From CPC320 sp002684375 (GTDB lineage Bacteria; Pseudomonadota; Alphaproteobacteria; Rhodobacterales; Rhodobacteraceae), in NCBI GenBank assembly GCA_965662545.1, contig CBFIHZ010000015.1, forward strand, positions 20,112 through 84,111: a stretch of 64,000 bases of DNA, written 5' to 3'. A program made the position numbers and the translations under genes. Shown here piece by piece: positions 45,404 through 54,635 of the stretch. Below the pieces are notes generated by a model. The model was not told the origin of the DNA and made no database searches. It was given only the letters and a program-made list of their open reading frames with translations. How positions within the stretch are numbered: position 1 is the stretch's first letter; each line of letters begins with the position of its first letter.

Positions 45404-46489
45404 CTAGAGCGCCAGTTCTGTTTTTCGGTCAAATAGATGAATACCCTCTGGTCTGACCGCAAACCTGAGTGTCTCGCCTAGTGCGATGGGGGTTTCTGAT
45501 TTTAATTCCACCGTCACATCAGCACTTCCACAGGCGCACAGCAAAACAGACTGTGCGCCAATGTATTCAGAAATTTTTACTTGCAAATCCAAAGCCGTAG
45601 CGTCTTGGGCATCGGGGGCATAAATCAGGTCGCTGGGCCGCACGCCCAAGGTGACGTGGCCGCTTGTTTGACCTAATTCTTTTGATTTTGAAGCAGGGAT
45701 GGCGATTTTAAAGGCATCGCCAATAGCAAAAAGTGTATCGTCCTCTCTCCGCAGGTCAGCCTGCAGAAAATTCATGGGTGGCGAGCCGAGAAATCCCGCC
45801 ACAAATTTATTGTTGGGTTTTTTGAACAACGTCTCTGGTGTGCCTTGCTGCTGAATATAGCCGCCATGCATGACAACAATTCGGTCGGCCAAAGTCATTG
45901 CTTCGATCTGGTCGTGGGTCACATAGATCATATTTTTTTTGACTCGCTGCCGCATGACTGCCAATTCGGCGCGCATTTGGCCGCGCAATTTAGCATCAAG
46001 ATTGGACAGTGGTTCGTCGAACAGGAAGATATCACTATCTTTCGCAAGCGCCCGCGCCATGGCGACGCGTTGGCGCTGTCCGCCAGACAGGGCACCGGGC
46101 TTGCGGTGTAAAAACTCAGTTAAACCCACAACATCTGCGACTTCGCGCACCTTGGCTTCTATTTCGGCCTTAGGGCGTTTTTGCAAGCGCAATGCAAATG
46201 AGATGTTCCGTGCGACATCCATGTGCGGATAAAGCGCGTAATCTTGGAACACCATCGCCAAATTGCGATCCTTTGGTTCCAGATGGCTAATGGGTTGATC
46301 ATTGAGAAAGATTTCTCCCTCGGAGACTGTTTCTAATCCTGCAATCATCCGCAGGGTTGTAGATTTCCCGCATCCGGAAGGCCCGACAAGAGCCGTGAAT
46401 TCATTTTCGGCCATACTGAGATTGATGCCGTGCAACACCTGAACTGCGCCGTAACACTTAATAAGATTTTCCAAGCGAATTTCAGGCAT
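45404..46489 (-). CDS. UgpC/MalK-type ABC ATPase
   Basis: A 361-residue ATPase. Walker A is VGPSGCGKSTTLRMIAG, the signature is ALSGGQRQRVAMARALA, and Walker B is DIFLFDEPLSNLDAKLR. The C-terminal TOBE domain (VTLGVRPSDLIYA onward) is typical of sugar importers. It is the first gene of the leftward operon, starting 28 bases from the palindromic operator. Confidence 0.92.
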   Translation of the reverse strand: MPEIRLENLIKCYGAVQVLHGINLSMAENEFTALVGPSGCGKSTTLRMIAGLETVSEGEIFLNDQPISHLEPKDRNLAMVFQDYALYPHMDVARNISFALRLQKRPKAEIEAKVREVADVVGLTEFLHRKPGALSGGQRQRVAMARALAKDSDIFLFDEPLSNLDAKLRGQMRAELAVMRQRVKKNMIYVTHDQIEAMTLADRIVVMHGGYIQQQGTPETLFKKPNNKFVAGFLGSPPMNFLQADLRREDDTLFAIGDAFKIAIPASKSKELGQTSGHVTLGVRPSDLIYAPDAQDATALDLQVKISEYIGAQSVLLCACGSADVTVELKSETPIALGETLRFAVRPEGIHLFDRKTELAL

Positions 46490-46517
46490 AGAATCCCTCC
46501 TAATTTGAATCTAATAA

Positions 46518-46531
46518 TTTTGTATACAAAA
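46518..46531. promoter_or_regulatory. Palindromic operator 1 (GntR-type)
   Basis: TTTTGTATACAAAA is a perfect 14-base palindrome in the gap between the ABC operon and the gntR-family gene. An identical copy lies upstream of the MBL gene. FCD-type GntR proteins typically bind TTGT-N-ACAA-like palindromes, so this is probably the site of the neighbouring regulator, controlling both the ABC operon and its own gene. A partial site (CATACAAAATTG) lies about 15 bases further right. Confidence 0.8.
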
Positions 46532-46613
46532 AGAAAAGTAAACATACAAAATTGCTAAATCGAAAAAAAACTGTATTATAGCTCTAGAATAGTGGCAAAA
46601 TGCAGGGTCTGAA

Positions 46614-47279
46614 ATGGCAAATATACAAGAAACAGACGCCTCTGGGCACAAATTGTCTGCAGCACATCGTGTTGAACAAGCCTTGATCGAAGAGATCAGC
46701 GCCGGTGAGCTTTTGCCCGGTGTCCGCCTGGACGAAGTTGGGCTTGCACATCGATTTGGTGTGTCCCGTACCCCAGTGCGCGAGGCATTGTCTCGGTTAA
46801 CTGCGCAAGGCGTGTTGGTTCCGGGCGAAAAGCGCGGCGCTTTTGTCGCGGAATACTCACGCGAACAATTGAGTCAAATTTTCGAAGCTATGCACGAAAT
46901 AGAGGCAGCATGCGCCCGAATAGCTGCCCAACGCCTTAGTTTATTAGCAAGGTCCGAAATTGAAGCAGCGCAAGCCGATTGTATGACAGCGGCCGAAGCA
47001 GGCGATCGCGTTGCGTATTTGCGTGCCAACGAAGCTTTTCATTTGACAATTTATAAAGCGACTGGAAACCCCTATATCGCCGAGATTGCCTCTGAGTTTC
47101 GCCGCCGTACCGGGCCGTTTCGCGCTAAAAAATTCCAAATTCGCGAAGACTTGATCGAATCAGCGCAAAGCCACCAAACTTTGATTGATGACATATTCTC
47201 GGAAGATTCAAATACAGCATCAAAGGGGATGCGGGATCATATGACGAACAGTTTCATGCAAACTCTTAGGGTTAACTGA
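46614..47279 (+). CDS. GntR-family (FCD) transcriptional regulator
   Basis: A 221-residue regulator. The N-terminal winged helix contains LDEVGLAHRFGVSRTPVREALSRLTAQG. The FCD effector domain follows, with likely metal ligands in RANEAFHLTIYKATGN and ESAQSHQTLIDDIF. The ligand is probably the imported sugar acid or a breakdown product. It lies between the two operators, as expected for a local regulator. Confidence 0.9.
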   Translation: MANIQETDASGHKLSAAHRVEQALIEEISAGELLPGVRLDEVGLAHRFGVSRTPVREALSRLTAQGVLVPGEKRGAFVAEYSREQLSQIFEAMHEIEAACARIAAQRLSLLARSEIEAAQADCMTAAEAGDRVAYLRANEAFHLTIYKATGNPYIAEIASEFRRRTGPFRAKKFQIREDLIESAQSHQTLIDDIFSEDSNTASKGMRDHMTNSFMQTLRVN

Positions 47280-47323
47280 CATAAAATTGGGTTACCCTCT
47301 TGCAATAATATTCATTCTTCTAT

Positions 47324-47337
47324 TTTTGTATACAAAA
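47324..47337. promoter_or_regulatory. Palindromic operator 2 (GntR-type)
   Basis: A second perfect TTTTGTATACAAAA, identical to operator 1, lies 26 bases before the MBL-fold gene start. Two identical 14-base palindromes within 0.8 kb, one at each end of the regulator gene, strongly suggest one regulon covering both the leftward and rightward operons. Confidence 0.8.
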
Positions 47338-47363
47338 TAGAATCGCTGAATACGGAGGTCCGG

Positions 47364-48299
47364 ATGGGCATTGCAGAAACCAAGATTTACCCGATCAACA
47401 CTGGCTGGCTAGAGGCAGACCTTGGGACCTATATCTTTTGGAAGGGTCCCGCAGGAAAGAAATATTGGAATCCTGTCTATTGTCATTACGTGGATACTGG
47501 CGAGCATAAAATCTTGATTGATACGGGGTTGTGTGATGCTGAACGGGCCACTCAATACCATCACAAATGTGACAAGCGTGGCTGTTTGGAAGTGCATGAT
47601 CACCTAGAGCAAAAACTGGGAGTGCATCCCGACGAGATTGACGCAATCGTGTTTACGCATCTTCACTGGGATCATGTGCAAAACATGAAAAAATTCAAAA
47701 ATGCCCGATATATTGCCCCCAAGGGTGAGATCGAAATGGCATATAACCCCTTGCCCTTGTATTATCGTACTTACGAGTGCGGAATTTTGGATATCGAGCC
47801 TGCGTATGCTGGCTGTGTGTTTGAAGCCGTTGAAGACGAATGTGAGGTTCTGCCCGGCATCACTATGTTCCATACGCCGGGCCATTCCGTTGGTCATATG
47901 GGGGTAACGGTGGCAACCTCGGTGGGGGATATTGTTGTTGCGGGGGATGCAATTTTTGTAGAGCGAAACCTAGAGCCTAACCCTGCCGAAAAATGGCGTC
48001 ACTGGGTGCCTGCAAGGTTTGTGAACTCCTATGAGGGCTGGAAATCTGTCGAAGAAATTGACAAGCGCGCAGATTACGTTCTGCCGTGTCATGATGAGGT
48101 TGCAAATGCGCGCTCAGATGTGTTTCCTTACGATGGAATGCCGATTCGTAAGCGCCGCCAAACTATACCAGGGTATCAATTCTATTTTGGCGATATGCCT
48201 ACCGGCATGGCAGATAAGGCAGCCCCTGCGTTAACCAAGGAAGAGGCAGAACAATATATTGCCGGCTTGAAAAATCCGATTGATATGGCGGAATATTAG
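47364..48299 (+). CDS. MBL-fold hydrolase (AHL-lactonase-like)
   Basis: A 311-residue metallo-beta-lactamase-fold protein. The binuclear metal motif is VFTHLHWDHVQNM, with further ligands in FHTPGHSVGHMGV and VAGDAIFVE. The layout resembles AHL lactonases and related lactone hydrolases. In this operon a sugar-lactone hydrolase role is more likely than quorum quenching, which is inference. GGAGG precedes the ATG. Confidence 0.85.
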   Translation: MGIAETKIYPINTGWLEADLGTYIFWKGPAGKKYWNPVYCHYVDTGEHKILIDTGLCDAERATQYHHKCDKRGCLEVHDHLEQKLGVHPDEIDAIVFTHLHWDHVQNMKKFKNARYIAPKGEIEMAYNPLPLYYRTYECGILDIEPAYAGCVFEAVEDECEVLPGITMFHTPGHSVGHMGVTVATSVGDIVVAGDAIFVERNLEPNPAEKWRHWVPARFVNSYEGWKSVEEIDKRADYVLPCHDEVANARSDVFPYDGMPIRKRRQTIPGYQFYFGDMPTGMADKAAPALTKEEAEQYIAGLKNPIDMAEY

Positions 48300-48303
48300 A
48301 TTT

Positions 48304-49137
48304 GTGACACAGCGTATTAACACTTTAGCAGATGTGGCGCGCGACTATGACGCCATCGTGTTTGATCAATGGGGCGTGCTGCATAACGGCACAGCGCCTT
48401 ATTCTGGTGCGATAGACTGTCTTGCTAATCTTGCCAATTCAGGTTTGACCTTGGCGGTTTTATCCAATTCTGGAAAACGCACTGGCCCGAATGCAAGGCG
48501 GATGGCTGATATGGGTTTTGCGCCATCTTTGTTTACTCAAATCATGACCAGCGGCGAAGCTTTATGGCGCGACATTGATGCAGGGAAGGTGCCACAAAGG
48601 CATTTTTTTTGTATTGAACGGTCCGCTGGTGATGCCTTTACGTGGGCTGAGGGTCTGCCGGTTGAGTTCACTGATTTGGAAAATGCAGAGGCTGTCTTAT
48701 TGATGGGCCTGCCAGATGGAACAAGATTGGCCGATTGGCGCCCCACTTTGAGGGCCGCGCTGGACGCGGACTTGCCTATCTACTGCTCAAATCCGGACCG
48801 TCAATCACCTCGGGCAGATGGTTTGGTGATATCACCGGGCGCTTTAGCTTTTACCTATATTGATATGGGGGGGGATGTGACGTTCTACGGCAAACCGCAC
48901 CTTCGCATTTTTGACGCGCTGGCATTGTCTCTTGGGGTGGCGCGTATCTTAATGGTTGGAGACAGTCTGGAGCATGATATCGCAGGTGCACAAGCAGCGG
49001 GTTGGGACAGTCTTTTGGTTCAAGGCGGGCTTTATGCAAGTGACTTTGCTCAGGCCGATCACGATGCTGTTTTGGCGAGCCTTGTGACCGCCAAGGCCTG
49101 CCGCCCCCCAACATTTTCAATAGAGGTACTTGCATGA
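48304..49137 (+). CDS. HAD-superfamily IIA hydrolase (TIGR01459-like)
   Basis: A 277-residue HAD phosphatase. The nucleophile motif is YDAIVFDQWGVLHNG (DxWGV, typical of this subfamily), motif II is LAVLSNSGKR, and the C-terminal motif is MVGDSLEHDIAGAQAAGW. The GTG start at 48304 is preferred; an ATG at 48280 lies inside the preceding gene. Its last 4 bases overlap the aldolase gene. It would dephosphorylate a pathway sugar phosphate. Confidence 0.85.
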   Translation: MTQRINTLADVARDYDAIVFDQWGVLHNGTAPYSGAIDCLANLANSGLTLAVLSNSGKRTGPNARRMADMGFAPSLFTQIMTSGEALWRDIDAGKVPQRHFFCIERSAGDAFTWAEGLPVEFTDLENAEAVLLMGLPDGTRLADWRPTLRAALDADLPIYCSNPDRQSPRADGLVISPGALAFTYIDMGGDVTFYGKPHLRIFDALALSLGVARILMVGDSLEHDIAGAQAAGWDSLLVQGGLYASDFAQADHDAVLASLVTAKACRPPTFSIEVLA

Positions 49138-50102
49138 AAAACCGATCAGATTTGTTGACACCAGAATTCCGTGCGCTTTCAGCCCGTCTGGGCAGTGACC
49201 CTTTGCAGGTCCAAGGGCCGGGCGGTAACACGTCGATCAAAGACGGTGAGGTGATGTGGATCAAGGCATCGGGTACGGAACTGGCCAACGCGGAAACCCA
49301 AGATATCTTTGTTGCGGTCGATCGCAATGCAGCCAAAGCCGAAGCCAGCGGCTATGGCGATGGGTCGTGCAAGCAAACTGTACTGGACCCTGCAATTACG
49401 CTGCGCCCGTCGATTGAAACGACATTTCATGCAGCGCTGGACTATACGGTTGTGGCCCATACGCATTCTGTTGCAACCTTGGTGCATGTGGTGGGTCCCG
49501 AAGGCCGCGCACAAGCAGTGAAAAAATTGGCAGGCCTGCCGTTTGTAATGGTGCCCTATGCCAAACCGGGGCTACCACTGACCCGCGAAATCCTATCCCG
49601 CGTAACGCCAGATACCAAAGTAATTCTATTGCAAAATCACGGGTTAATCTGTTGCGGTGATACAGTGGATGACGTGTCCAACCTGATCCGTGAGGTCGAA
49701 ATGAGGTTGGCAATGGCGGAAAGAAGTCACCAAGACAAACCACCAAACAAACCGGCGCCTGAGGGGTTCGCATGGGCTTATGAGGGGTGGGTCGCAAAAG
49801 ATGAATGGGCCATGATGCATGCCAAGGCCGGATCTTATTACCCCGATCATGTTGTGTTTCTCGGGCCGGCGCTGCCGTCTCTAGATGAGGGACGTTGGCC
49901 GGCTGTTCTGCATGAAGGCACCGGTATTGCCTTGCGTGTCGAAGCCACGCCCAGTCAACGTGCGATGCTGCGTTGTCTATCGGATATATTGGCCCGGTTG
50001 CCCTGTGATTGGACTTTGGAACCAATCGGCTTGGATGCTGAAGCAGAGTTGCTGAATTGGGACGCTGAAAAATATCGTCAATCTCTGGCTGCCAGCGCAT
50101 GA
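49134..50102 (+). CDS. Class II aldolase-family protein (large form)
   Basis: A 322-residue protein similar to the aldolase half of bifunctional rhamnulose-phosphate aldolase/dehydrogenases. The phosphate loop is QGPGGNTSIKDGEVMWIKASGT. Metal histidines are in VVAHTHSVATLVHVVG and LLQNHGLICCGDT. It overlaps the kinase by 4 bases. A kinase plus class II aldolase pair suggests phosphorylation then retro-aldol cleavage of a ketose. Confidence 0.85.
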   Translation: MKNRSDLLTPEFRALSARLGSDPLQVQGPGGNTSIKDGEVMWIKASGTELANAETQDIFVAVDRNAAKAEASGYGDGSCKQTVLDPAITLRPSIETTFHAALDYTVVAHTHSVATLVHVVGPEGRAQAVKKLAGLPFVMVPYAKPGLPLTREILSRVTPDTKVILLQNHGLICCGDTVDDVSNLIREVEMRLAMAERSHQDKPPNKPAPEGFAWAYEGWVAKDEWAMMHAKAGSYYPDHVVFLGPALPSLDEGRWPAVLHEGTGIALRVEATPSQRAMLRCLSDILARLPCDWTLEPIGLDAEAELLNWDAEKYRQSLAASA

Positions 50103-51367
50103 GCCTGAGCTTGGGTATAGACGTGGGCACATCAGGTGTGCGCACGGCGGTGCTGACCACCCAAGGCGATGTTATGCCAATGGCGCGCGCAGACCATGTG
50201 CCGCAAAATCCTGATCATATTGATGCAGAGGGGTGGTGGCGCGCCGTTCAAACGTGCATTTTGCGTCAGATGGAAATTGTGCGGGATGAAGGGTTCTCAC
50301 CGTTCGATATCACCGGGATTGCTGTTGATGGCACCTCTGGGACGATGGTTCTCACCGATGCAAACTTGCGGCCCGTGACGCGGGGGTTGATGTATAATTC
50401 AAGCGGATTCGATGCCGAGGCTGCGATAATCGCGCGTTTTGCGCCAGATCCACATATCACACGCGGGTCTGCTTCTGCATTTGCCCGCGCCATGCGCCTG
50501 GCCGCAGAGGATATCGATCACGCCGCATGTCATTTGTTGCATCAAGCAGATTTTATTGCGGCAAAACTGATCGGGCAGGGTGGATTTTCTGATCATAACA
50601 ACGCGCTTAAAACCGGGTTCGACCCGGAAACAGAAACATGGCCAGATTGGGCTGAGACGTGTGGGTTTAATCCAGCCCTGCTGCCTGACGTCGGCCCTGT
50701 TGGTGGGCAGTTGGCACCCATAAACCCGCAAGTGGCCGCAGAATTGGGATTATCAAACAGTGTGGTTATTCATGCGGGCACCACCGACAGCATTGCCGCT
50801 TTTTTGGCTTGTGCGCCCTTGAAAGAAGGCGCAGCCGTGACGTCGTTGGGCACCACATTGGCGGTGAAGTTGCTCAGCCCTAAACGTATAGACGACCCTG
50901 AAATTGGCCTTTATTCCCATCGGCTTGGAGATGTATGGCTGGTCGGCGGGGCCTCAAATACCGGCGGTGGTGTTTTGCTTGATCACTTTGCGCCAGACCA
51001 AATTAAAGCACTCAGTAGGCTGATTGATCCCACCAAGCCGACCGGGTTGGCGTATTACCCCCTGTCTAAACCGGGTGAACGGTTTCCCGTTAAAGATTCT
51101 GATTTTTTAGGCTGCCTCTCACCGCGACCGAAAGATGACGTGATATTTTTGCAAGCTATGCTCGAGGGAATAGCGACCGTTGAAGCGCGGTGTTACCGTG
51201 AAATTGAAGCAAGAGGTGGCGGGAGACCACAGCAGCTGTTTACTGCAGGGGGTGGGTCCCAAAATCCAGTTTGGACAATTCTGCGCGAAAGTGAGCTGGG
51301 AATGGATATTAACGCCGCTACGCAGTCTGAGGCTGCGATTGGATCTGCAAAACTGGTGCAGATTTAG
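50099..51367 (+). CDS. FGGY-family carbohydrate kinase (XK1/ribulokinase-like)
   Basis: A 422-residue kinase. The N-terminal phosphate-binding motif is LGIDVGTSGVRTAVL. The DGTSGTMVLTD and GLMYNSSGFD segments resemble the XK1/D-ribulose-kinase group rather than xylulokinase. The C-terminal glycine-rich adenine loop is LFTAGGGSQNPVW. It is the last gene of the rightward operon. The substrate is not readable from sequence. Confidence 0.85.
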   Translation: MSLSLGIDVGTSGVRTAVLTTQGDVMPMARADHVPQNPDHIDAEGWWRAVQTCILRQMEIVRDEGFSPFDITGIAVDGTSGTMVLTDANLRPVTRGLMYNSSGFDAEAAIIARFAPDPHITRGSASAFARAMRLAAEDIDHAACHLLHQADFIAAKLIGQGGFSDHNNALKTGFDPETETWPDWAETCGFNPALLPDVGPVGGQLAPINPQVAAELGLSNSVVIHAGTTDSIAAFLACAPLKEGAAVTSLGTTLAVKLLSPKRIDDPEIGLYSHRLGDVWLVGGASNTGGGVLLDHFAPDQIKALSRLIDPTKPTGLAYYPLSKPGERFPVKDSDFLGCLSPRPKDDVIFLQAMLEGIATVEARCYREIEARGGGRPQQLFTAGGGSQNPVWTILRESELGMDINAATQSEAAIGSAKLVQI

Positions 51368-52236
51368 ACAAGTGAAAAACATATTCACTGTATACCTCAG
51401 TCAAAGCGACTGCGTCGGGTCTTAAAGTATAAAACCCAAGAAAACACTGCAAATTGCGCCGAGTGTACAAAGAATAATCTGATTGGTTTTTGTCCCTTAG
51501 ATGGAGAAATCTAGAATTAAAACCTAGTGTTTTATAACGAAATTCTCCATTTAAGGGTAAAAATGCAGGAGTTTGGTCAATAATACATGGTCGATAGGCA
51601 TGAGGGGTTCCGCCGTGTTGAAGCGTGGACAATAGTTTCAAGTTATTCGAGGGTATTGTCTGAGGTTCCAATGCTTTTGTTGCGCACGGACGTAGTCGTG
51701 AAGTAGAATTTTCGTTAGTGCTGCAATAACGCAAGCCCTAAGAACGGCAATATAGCCGCCGCAAGATTTGATCGCTAAAAGCTTCTGCTAGGGTTGCCCC
51801 AAAGACTGGCGCGCAGTGGCGCCAGTGACAGTCTGTAACGAATTGGAGGACCGGTTGCAAAGAGCCTAGATTAAACGTTTTCTGCAAATGGGGGGGCATC
51901 ATCTTCGCTGTTCACCTTCACCTATTTTCATGCCCTTGTCTAAGCTAACACGGTCCTGATTTTCCTGACAATTTACGGCTTGGAAAAAATAGTGAAGTGT
52001 TACTTATTGCTTAGCCTGCAGCCCTATGCGTATAATTTTTTCCAAGTTTCAGGACACTCAAGGAGCGTAAACCTTGCGAATACATCTGAGCGATCGAGAT
52101 GAGAGGGGCAGCCCAGTTACTATTGAACCTGATGATACGAATCCAAAATTGAACGCTAAAACCGGCAGACCTCAAACGCATCGTAACCTGAAGTCCGCTC
52201 TTGAAAGTACACGTGTTTCCCAAGTGCTTAAATCCG
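51368..52236. other. Long intergenic region, no gene recognised
   Basis: About 870 bases without a credible coding region. It contains a 64-base inverted repeat (listed separately) and a smaller hairpin (TGGCGC...GCGCCA near 51809-51826). Open frames here are short, lack motifs and cross the hairpins. It marks the end of the catabolic island. Confidence 0.45.
51494..51557. repeat. 64-bp inverted repeat
   Basis: The left arm at 51494-51510 (CCCTTAGATGGAGAAAT) and the right arm at 51541-51557 pair at 15 of 17 positions around a 30-base loop. It lies about 125 bases after the kinase stop. It may be a terminator-like structure for the operon or the trace of a small mobile element. No direct target repeats are visible. 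Confidence 0.55.
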
Positions 52237-52932
52237 TCATGGTAAGGGGGAAGTTACTTCCTCACCTTTGCAGATGCGATCAAGCGCATTATTATCAATA
52301 TCTGACGCGACTTCATAAATACCATTGTAATCAGACTGAAAGCTATTCATGAGCACGATCTTGATTAGCTTTTCTGAATTCTCGGGTTTCTCGAGGTCGT
52401 ACTTTGTGCAGTGCATATTAAAGAACAGCAGTGCTTCTGCAGTGCCTCGGCCATACAGAGCATCGATCTCTTTTTCATATCCAAATGCCCTGAGTTTGAT
52501 TTGTATTTGTTTGCGGTGAATTTCAGACTGATTGTTGAAAGCAACTCTCAAAAAAGCAGGCGGTGCGCAAAAAAACACGTCAGAAGCGCGAATTTGACCA
52601 TAACAACCTGGTGTCACAACTCCGTCGGGATCAGTAAAGACGCCTTGTCCGAAGGGTATACCTAATTTGAATTCTCCTTCGTATTTACCTCCTGTTGAGT
52701 AAAAAATTGTTCCAACTCCATGGTAATCCCCATTCTGAAACACACCGATATAAACTGTTCCGCGGTCTTCAAAAAAACCCATGCAGTTGTGCCAATCATT
52801 TGAGACAAAGTCACCTTGCTGTTCGCTTTTGGGGCTGTTGGGGCAAGGTTTAATGACCGATGCAACGGCAGCGGTCATGTCTATAAAAAATAGGGCGATG
52901 AGCAGGCCATTCCATAGAAATATAGCTTTCAT
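52237..52932 (-). CDS. Secreted protein with MORN repeats and a peptidoglycan-binding-like domain
   Basis: A 231-residue protein with a signal peptide (AIFLWNGLLIALFFIDMTAAVAS). Two or three MORN repeats follow (YIGVFQNGDYHGVGTIFYSTGG, YEGEFKLGIPFGQGVFTDPDG). After residue 130 the segment IQIKLRAFGYEKEIDALYGRGTAEALLFF has the pattern of a PG_binding_1 domain (xLxxxGYxxxxDGxxGxxTxxAl). The organisation suggests a periplasmic cell-wall-associated protein. Its codon use is AT-richer than the housekeeping genes. Confidence 0.72.
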   Translation of the reverse strand: MKAIFLWNGLLIALFFIDMTAAVASVIKPCPNSPKSEQQGDFVSNDWHNCMGFFEDRGTVYIGVFQNGDYHGVGTIFYSTGGKYEGEFKLGIPFGQGVFTDPDGVVTPGCYGQIRASDVFFCAPPAFLRVAFNNQSEIHRKQIQIKLRAFGYEKEIDALYGRGTAEALLFFNMHCTKYDLEKPENSEKLIKIVLMNSFQSDYNGIYEVASDIDNNALDRICKGEEVTSPLP

Positions 52933-53744
52933 AATGAACTCTTAACAGAGCGGGATGGTCCTGTGGAGCCTAATAAAATAAAACTATGTGTAATCGGGTG
53001 CTACTATTGAAGATGCAGCGCTAGAGCCTCGCGTTTCACAAAGTTTACGATAGAAAATCACTTTTCAATGTCATGACGGATCAATTGTCCCCGCTATCAT
53101 TTTGTATCAGTCTTTTTTATGGCGCAAATGGAGACTGGTGGTTTGACTCTGGGTTGGCATGATGACTTTAAAGAAATTCTTGCCAGGTTATTTGTTGCAA
53201 AGCCTGTGATGGCATCGCTTGGTTAAGGTTTTTGCTTGAACTGGTTCTGTGTTGTTTGCCGTCAGACAACCTCATTGCCTTATATGCATTTTAGAATGCT
53301 ATGGTGACTAATTTGTGAGCCAGAGTTAAAGATTGCTTATGCTGCGCATGTTTATAATGGCTTGTTCCAGTTTCTGTATGGCCGGTGGTTCACAAATTGC
53401 TCAAAAGGGTAAAACAAGGGAGTTTTTAGTACAGGCACAAGTGACAGAAAAATACAGGTTGGTAACCCAAGTGAAAAAAAGACTATGAAAATCGGAGCGT
53501 AAATATTTATTAATTTGTTTGGCATTTCTATAGGTCGTCATGTTTGGAATACGTCTTTAAATCTGTCACAACGATGTCGGTGAGGGTGATTTGAGGTTCC
53601 GCTGAGTATTTTGAAGGCAATTCAAATTGGTTGTTTGCCTAAGGCGTAAGACAGCCAATTTATAAGTATTTAAATTTCTTGACAAAACATCCGTTTCACC
53701 TGTTAAATTTCATTATGTGTAGTTGTGGTGTGGGCAAGCTTAAA
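52933..53744. other. Long AT-rich intergenic region
   Basis: About 800 bases, AT-rich, between the MORN protein and the ABC operon. A 49-codon frame at 53339-53488 (MLRMFIMACSSFCMAGG) is lipoprotein-like at its N-terminus but lacks a ribosome-binding site, and I do not call it. The ABC promoter is probably in the last 150 bases. Confidence 0.4.
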
Positions 53745-54599
53745 ATGAATGAGATTCAGGTAAATTTGCCAACGCCTCGATCGGATCGAATAAAGCAGTC
53801 GGATTCTTTAAATTTTTCAAATGCCGCACGAAGCGTTTCGAGTTCGGTTTTGGCACTCTTTTTTTTTGCAGGCTTAGGTTATCTAATATGGCTCGGCGCT
53901 GCGGCTATGGAATATCGCTGGCAATGGTACCGAATAGAACCTTTTTTCTTTCGATCAGTAGATAATGAAATTATCTGGGGGCCTCTCGTTAAAGGCCTTA
54001 TTCAAACACTTAAACTGGCCGGAATGGCTGGTTTCTTTGCGATACTTATTGGTTTATTTACTGCTTTTGCGCGTCTTTCGAATTCAATTTCCGGTCGGGT
54101 AATATCAACGTTTTATCTGGAATCAATTCGTAACACACCGCTTCTGGTTCAGTTATTTTTATTTTATTTCGTGCTTGCCCCTATATTTGGAATTGATCGT
54201 TTTTGGGCAGGTATCTTATGTCTAGCTTTTTATGAAGGGTCTTTTGCTGCTGAAATAATAAGAAGTGGGATTTTGGGGGTAGATAAAGGCCAGTTTGAGA
54301 GTGCTGATGCCATCGGTCTTTCTGTGCTTGATAAATATAAGGATATTATCATTCCACAATCTCTGCCCTTGATCCTGCCGCCGTTAACCGGTCTTATAAT
54401 ATCGTTAATCAAGCATTCAGCCATTGTCAGCGTAATCGCTGTAGCTGAGTTAACCACCGCTGGTCTTAACTTAATAGCCGACACCTTCATGGCTTTTGAG
54501 GTCTGGTTTTTAGTGGCTGGTATCTATCTCGCCCTGACCGTCACACTATCTTTTGGGATCAGCTTGTTCGAATGGTCTCTTAAGTCTCGAGGCAATTAA
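53745..54599 (+). CDS. Polar amino-acid ABC permease (HisM-type), first
   Basis: A 284-residue permease (306 if the upstream TTG at 53679 is used). The N-terminal cytoplasmic tail is followed by a helix and then the permease core GLIQTLKLAGMAGFFAILIGL. The EAA-loop is ESADAIGLSVLDKYKDIIIPQSLP. It forms an uptake system with the next three genes. Quaternary-amine or amino-acid substrates are plausible given the methyltransferase gene that follows the operon. Confidence 0.85.
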   Translation: MNEIQVNLPTPRSDRIKQSDSLNFSNAARSVSSSVLALFFFAGLGYLIWLGAAAMEYRWQWYRIEPFFFRSVDNEIIWGPLVKGLIQTLKLAGMAGFFAILIGLFTAFARLSNSISGRVISTFYLESIRNTPLLVQLFLFYFVLAPIFGIDRFWAGILCLAFYEGSFAAEIIRSGILGVDKGQFESADAIGLSVLDKYKDIIIPQSLPLILPPLTGLIISLIKHSAIVSVIAVAELTTAGLNLIADTFMAFEVWFLVAGIYLALTVTLSFGISLFEWSLKSRGN

Positions 54600-54635
54600 T
54601 ACTTTCAACCTTCGCAACTAAACAAAGGAAGCACA

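Noticed and set aside
52074..52352. 92-codon open frame on the plus strand
   Set aside because: It overlaps the MORN/peptidoglycan-binding-like gene in antisense and has no recognisable domain.
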